Assembly: GCA_023406225.1 (NCBI GenBank)
Contig: JAEXWS010000231.1
Coordinates: 1-5,631, forward strand
Direction: 5' to 3'
From: Bacillota bacterium
Lineage (GTDB): Bacteria; Bacillota; Clostridia; Oscillospirales; Oscillospiraceae
Length of the DNA: 5,631 nt
Positions 4,844 through 5,631 of the stretch are shown piece after piece. Each line of letters opens with the position of its first letter. Position 1 is the first letter of the stretch. The notes under the pieces were generated by a model. The model was not told where the DNA came from. It saw only the letters and a program-made list of their open reading frames with translations, and did not search any database. A program made the translations under genes and the position numbers.

Positions 4844-4873
4844 GGTATCCGGTCCGGCTCCGCCGGGGATACC
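4844..4873 (-). promoter_or_regulatory. Stable hairpin in the rpmG 5' leader
   Basis: A 30-nt hairpin has GGTATCC/GGATACC (7 bp) outside and CCGGC/GCCGG (5 bp) inside with a GGA loop on the - strand. The two stems are separated by a 3-nt bulge. It ends only a few nucleotides before the rpmG ribosome binding site and has no U-run, so control of translation or mRNA stability is more likely than termination. Confidence 0.55.
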
Positions 4874-4966
4874 GACTGCCTCCCTGCCCTTTTTCAAGAG
4901 TCTTTCCCTCATGTGTGAAAAGCGAAATGCGCATGAAAAGAAAGCCCTTTTTCACAGGTAAGAAAG

Positions 4967-4995
4967 ATTGTAGCACAAGTCAAAGAGCGGGTCAA
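4967..4995 (-). promoter_or_regulatory. Sigma-A promoter of the rpmG-secE-nusG-rplK-rplA unit
   Basis: On the - strand TTGACC (4990-4995) and TACAAT (4967-4972) are separated by 17 nt, each matching five of six consensus bases. Immediately upstream lie two A/T tracts (4999-5004 and 5008-5013) that could act as an UP element. The predicted start near 4959 gives a leader of about 138 nt before rpmG. Confidence 0.85.
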
Positions 4996-5034
4996 CTGTT
5001 TTTTCCGAAAAAATGCCAACTTTTTCTCCCGTTC

Positions 5035-5063
5035 TTGCGCCGCCGCCGCGGGTATGCTACTAT
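5035..5063 (+). promoter_or_regulatory. Probable extended -10 promoter of ruvX
   Basis: TGCTACTAT (5055-5063) is an extended -10 (TGn followed by TACTAT). A weak -35, TTGCGC (5035-5040), sits 17 nt upstream. Transcription would begin near 5070. This excludes the in-frame ATG at 5062 as a start and agrees with the ATG at 5092. Confidence 0.6.
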
Positions 5064-5091
5064 GGGAAAAAAGACAAGCGAGGTATGCCCT

Positions 5092-5508
5092 ATGCGCATC
5101 ATGGCCATCGATTACGGCGACGCCCACACCGGCATCGCCATCTCCGACCCCACCGGCTTTCTGGCCGGGTTCACCGCCACCATCGACGCCTACCGCCCGG
5201 AGGCGGTGGCGGAGCGGGTGGCCGCCCTGGCGCGGGAGCACGGCGTGGAGGAACTGGTGCTGGGGTATCCCAAAAACATGGACGGCACCCTGGGTCCCCG
5301 GGCGGAAAAGGCGGAGGCCATGGCGGAGCTTTTGAAGGAAACGGTCCGCCTGCCCGTGGTGCTCTGGGACGAGCGGCGCACCACCATCGACGCCCACCAG
5401 ATCCTGATGGCGGGCGGGAAAAACGCAAAAAAGCGCAAAAAGACCGTGGACGCCGTGGCGGCCTCGCTGATCCTGGAGGGGTATCTCACCTATCGGAAGA
5501 GCCGCTGA
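5092..5508 (+). CDS. ruvX: Holliday junction resolvase-fold protein RuvX/YqgF (putative pre-16S rRNA nuclease)
   Basis: This is a protein of 138 residues, the normal YqgF length, with an RNase H-like fold. The first acidic motif is MAIDYGDAHTGIAISD (4-19; D7 is the expected metal ligand). LVLGYPKNMDG (55-65) corresponds to the usual 'GLP' strand, LWDERRTTIDA (91-101) is the DER motif, and TVDAVAASLILEGYL (118-132) carries the last aspartate, D120. Family members are implicated in 16S rRNA 5' maturation and, by fold, in junction resolution. The ATG at 5092 follows GAGGT (5080-5084) at 7 nt. The frame is open much further upstream, but the protein family begins here. The first motif usually reads DYGxxRxG; here the Arg position is His12. 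The gene is divergent from rpmG, with a 270-nt shared upstream region. Confidence 0.93.
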   Translation: MRIMAIDYGDAHTGIAISDPTGFLAGFTATIDAYRPEAVAERVAALAREHGVEELVLGYPKNMDGTLGPRAEKAEAMAELLKETVRLPVVLWDERRTTIDAHQILMAGGKNAKKRKKTVDAVAASLILEGYLTYRKSR

Positions 5509-5541
5509 ACGCGAAGAAATAAATGTGTTTTCAAGCAGAAC

Positions 5542-5631
5542 TTACCGGCGGTATCCCGGCATATTCTCCTCTTTTCGAGTCAAACTAGGCTTGCGATACC
5601 CAGTGAACCCACAAACAAGTATGATCGATGA
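5542..5631 (-). other. Unassigned open - strand frame at the window edge
   Basis: About 29 codons are open from the window edge to a TAA, and the frame ends in MPGYRR. It contains an echo of itself (GYRK then GYRR). I do not recognise any family, and the length is consistent with chance. The surrounding 120 bases have roughly 45% G+C by hand count, lower than ruvX, so the area could be the start of an unrelated region. No terminator for ruvX is visible in this stretch. Confidence 0.15.

Noticed and set aside
4652..4912. - strand frame of 86 codons overlapping rpmG
   Set aside because: It is in a different register from the zinc-ribbon L33, starts within the leader and shows no family motif. 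The 49-codon rpmG frame explains the region.
5062..5091. Upstream ATG at 5062 as the ruvX start
   Set aside because: It overlaps the -10 element of the likely promoter and would precede the predicted transcription start. The family N-terminus begins at 5092.
5550..5600. GGTATC / GATACC pair as a ruvX terminator, and a GGTTCACT string as part of a tRNA
   Set aside because: The arms are only 6 nt long and separated by about 39 nt with no T-run. No acceptor or anticodon stems accompany the T-loop-like string.
1..5631. CRISPR arrays, insertion sequences, phage genes, tRNA or rRNA genes
   Set aside because: No regularly spaced direct repeats, transposase or integrase motifs, or cloverleaf patterns were seen on either strand.

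Overview
This window shows the core of a bacterial ribosomal protein and transcription-elongation cluster from a Gram-positive member of the Clostridia. The G+C-rich codon use, sigma-A promoters, strong AGGAGG-type ribosome binding sites, the rpmG-secE-nusG-rplK-rplA-rplJ-rplL order and the flanking genes suggest an Oscillospiraceae-type gut bacterium. The taxonomic placement is inference from style, not from a search.

Left part (+ strand, 1-1143): the 3' end of a ThiF/E1-like tRNA t6A dehydratase (tcdA), translationally coupled to a DUF554 membrane protein. Both end at a symmetric terminator (1111-1149) that also closes the ribosomal operon arriving from the other strand.

Central part (- strand, 4995 down to 1167): two transcription units. 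The first starts at a near-consensus promoter (4967-4995), has a leader of about 138 nt, and carries rpmG (L33, 49 codons), secE, nusG, rplK (L11) and rplA (L1). The second starts at a perfect-consensus promoter (2279-2307) and passes through an L10 leader that contains a k-turn-like binding hairpin, an antiterminator and an intrinsic terminator. It then encodes rplJ (L10) and rplL (L7/L12). Between the two units lies a noncoding stretch of about 220 nt packed with consecutive inverted repeats. The usual downstream partners rpoB and rpoC are absent: rplL is followed directly by the terminator.

Right part (+ strand, 5035-5508): ruvX/yqgF, a Holliday-junction-resolvase-fold protein, transcribed divergently from rpmG from its own extended -10 promoter. 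The last 120 bases are poorer in G+C and hold no gene I can identify.

Together the central genes supply the L1 stalk, the L11/L10/L12 GTPase-associated centre, a zinc-ribbon L33, the SecE translocase subunit and the NusG elongation factor, with L10-dependent attenuation as the most visible regulation. I found no sign of a wholly new system. The points most worth checking are the regulatory RNA architecture, the hairpin array and the break in rplL-rpoB synteny.
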